DNA of 64,000 nt from Pratylenchus scribneri (Eukaryota; Nematoda; Chromadorea; Rhabditida; Pratylenchidae), in assembly GCA_030063045.1 (NCBI GenBank), contig JAQSEB010000079.1:310001-374000 (forward strand). Reading direction: 5' to 3'. This document shows, in pieces, positions 63,700-64,000 of the stretch. Position numbers and translations under genes: made by a program. Every line of letters begins with the position of its first letter. The stretch's first letter is position 1. Under the pieces are notes generated by a model that saw nothing but the letters and a program-made list of their open reading frames with translations, was not told where the DNA came from and made no database searches.

Positions 63700-64000
63700 A
63701 TTACTAGGCGTGAAAGAGTAAGCAAGAGAACCGAGACATTAATAGGCGTGAAAGAGTAGGGAAGAGAACCGATGCCCTACTAGGCGTGAAAGAGTAGGGA
63801 AGAGAATCGAGGCATTACTAGGCGTGAAAGAGTAGGGAAGAGGACCGAGGCATTACTAGGCGTGAAAGAGTAGGGAAGAGGACCGAGACATTACTAAGCG
63901 TGAAAGAGTAGGGAAGAGGACCGAGAGATTACTAGGCGTGAAAAAGTAGGGAAGAGGACCGAGGCACAACTAGGCGTGAAAGAGTAGGGAAAAGAACCGA
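63700..64000 (+). repeat. Right edge of window, still inside the array
   Basis: A 'gtaagc' monomer is followed by a 'cattaatagg' monomer and then directly by the 'gatgccc' dimer (63,771). Elsewhere that dimer follows a 'gcgcgaaagaatatgg' monomer, so a word junction lies at about 63,730-63,770. The window then ends in the familiar 'gagagatt / gaaaaag / gcacaac' run leading into 'gaaaagaaccga', the usual approach to a 37-mer. No flanking unique sequence is reached. Confidence 0.75.

Larger units (their letters stand above)
1..64000 (+). repeat. 38-bp satellite DNA array filling the whole window
   Basis: A monomer of 38 bp recurs head to tail across every line of the window, for example with starts at 1, 39, 77, 115 and 153, giving roughly 1,680 copies. 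All copies are in the same orientation and I found no inversion. The typical monomer at 267-304 has 14 A, 14 G, 5 C and 5 T, so the + strand is about 74% purine while GC is 50%. It contains two CpGs (in 'accgag' and 'ggcgtg') and one CTAG. The run 'aggcgtgaaa' is nearly invariant; most variation is in the bases after 'gag' and in the tail after 'gtgaaa'. No coding sequence, tRNA, rRNA or mobile element interrupts it. The array runs off both ends. Such arrays are known from eukaryotic heterochromatin; that assignment is inference. I do not recognise the monomer as a named satellite family. Confidence 0.97.

Noticed and set aside
1..64000. CRISPR array
   Set aside because: The regular ~38-bp period could suggest one, but there are no unique spacers between repeats; the whole period is conserved and no cas genes are present.
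1..64000. Telomeric repeat
   Set aside because: The unit is 38 bp and contains no short T/G-rich telomere motif in tandem. A subtelomeric location cannot be excluded, however.
1..64000. CENP-B box or other known centromere motif
   Set aside because: I looked for the TTCG...CGGG pattern on both strands in the consensus and the main variants and did not find it.

Overview
The whole 64 kb window is one uninterrupted satellite (minisatellite-type) DNA array. A monomer of about 38 bp repeats head to tail in a single orientation from the first base to the last, roughly 1,680 copies. I see no gene, RNA gene, transposon, CRISPR array, unique-sequence island or inverted block. Both ends of the window lie inside the array, so its true boundaries and flanks are not visible. 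This size and purity suggest a eukaryotic heterochromatic array (pericentromeric, centromeric, subtelomeric or B-chromosome-like) from a long-read assembly. Nothing in the sequence lets me name the species.

The typical monomer (for example 267-304) has 14 A, 14 G, 5 C and 5 T. It is 50% GC but about 74% purine on the + strand, and its two CpGs show no depletion. Variants fall at a few positions: gaac/ggac; the two bases after 'gag' (GC, AC, CC, AG); ctagg/cttgg/atagg; and the tail after 'gtgaaa' (gtaggg, gtaagc, atatgg, ataggg, gtagga, gtaagt). The stretch 'aggcgtgaaa' is nearly constant. A few monomers differ in length: a common 37-mer containing 'gttatgcaag', and rare 35-, 37-, 42- and 44-mers.

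The variants are arranged in recurring 'words'. The clearest is a ten-monomer, 379-bp word that starts with a 'gcgcgaaagaatatgg' monomer and ends just after the 37-mer. It recurs more than 20 times at irregular spacing. A second word, built from 'gagagatt', 'gtaggaaagagg' and 'gaaacagtaag' monomers, often follows it. Further words carry the 'cattaatagg', 'gcacaactagg', 'aggtgtg' and 'gatgccc' markers.

Large tandem duplications lie on top of this. By region: 0-4.1 kb holds a 2,465-bp offset duplication with a nested 683-bp one. Copies at 4.45-6.39 and 13.67-15.61 kb are 9,221 bp apart. 16-30 kb is a different mixture of words, with 'gcacgactagg' and 'gatgacc' markers and a 1,063-bp tandem duplication at 21.7-23.9 kb. 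30.6-44.6 kb is a 6,989-bp tandem duplication. 44.0-51.9 kb is a 3,952-bp tandem duplication overlapping the end of the previous one. 53.7-58.5 kb is a 2,392-bp tandem duplication. 58.5-64 kb repeats the same words with shorter local expansions. This is the footprint expected of repeated unequal exchange at many scales; there is no gene pathway to describe. The only open reading frames of note (about 62-63 codons, minus strand) are chance readings through the satellite.
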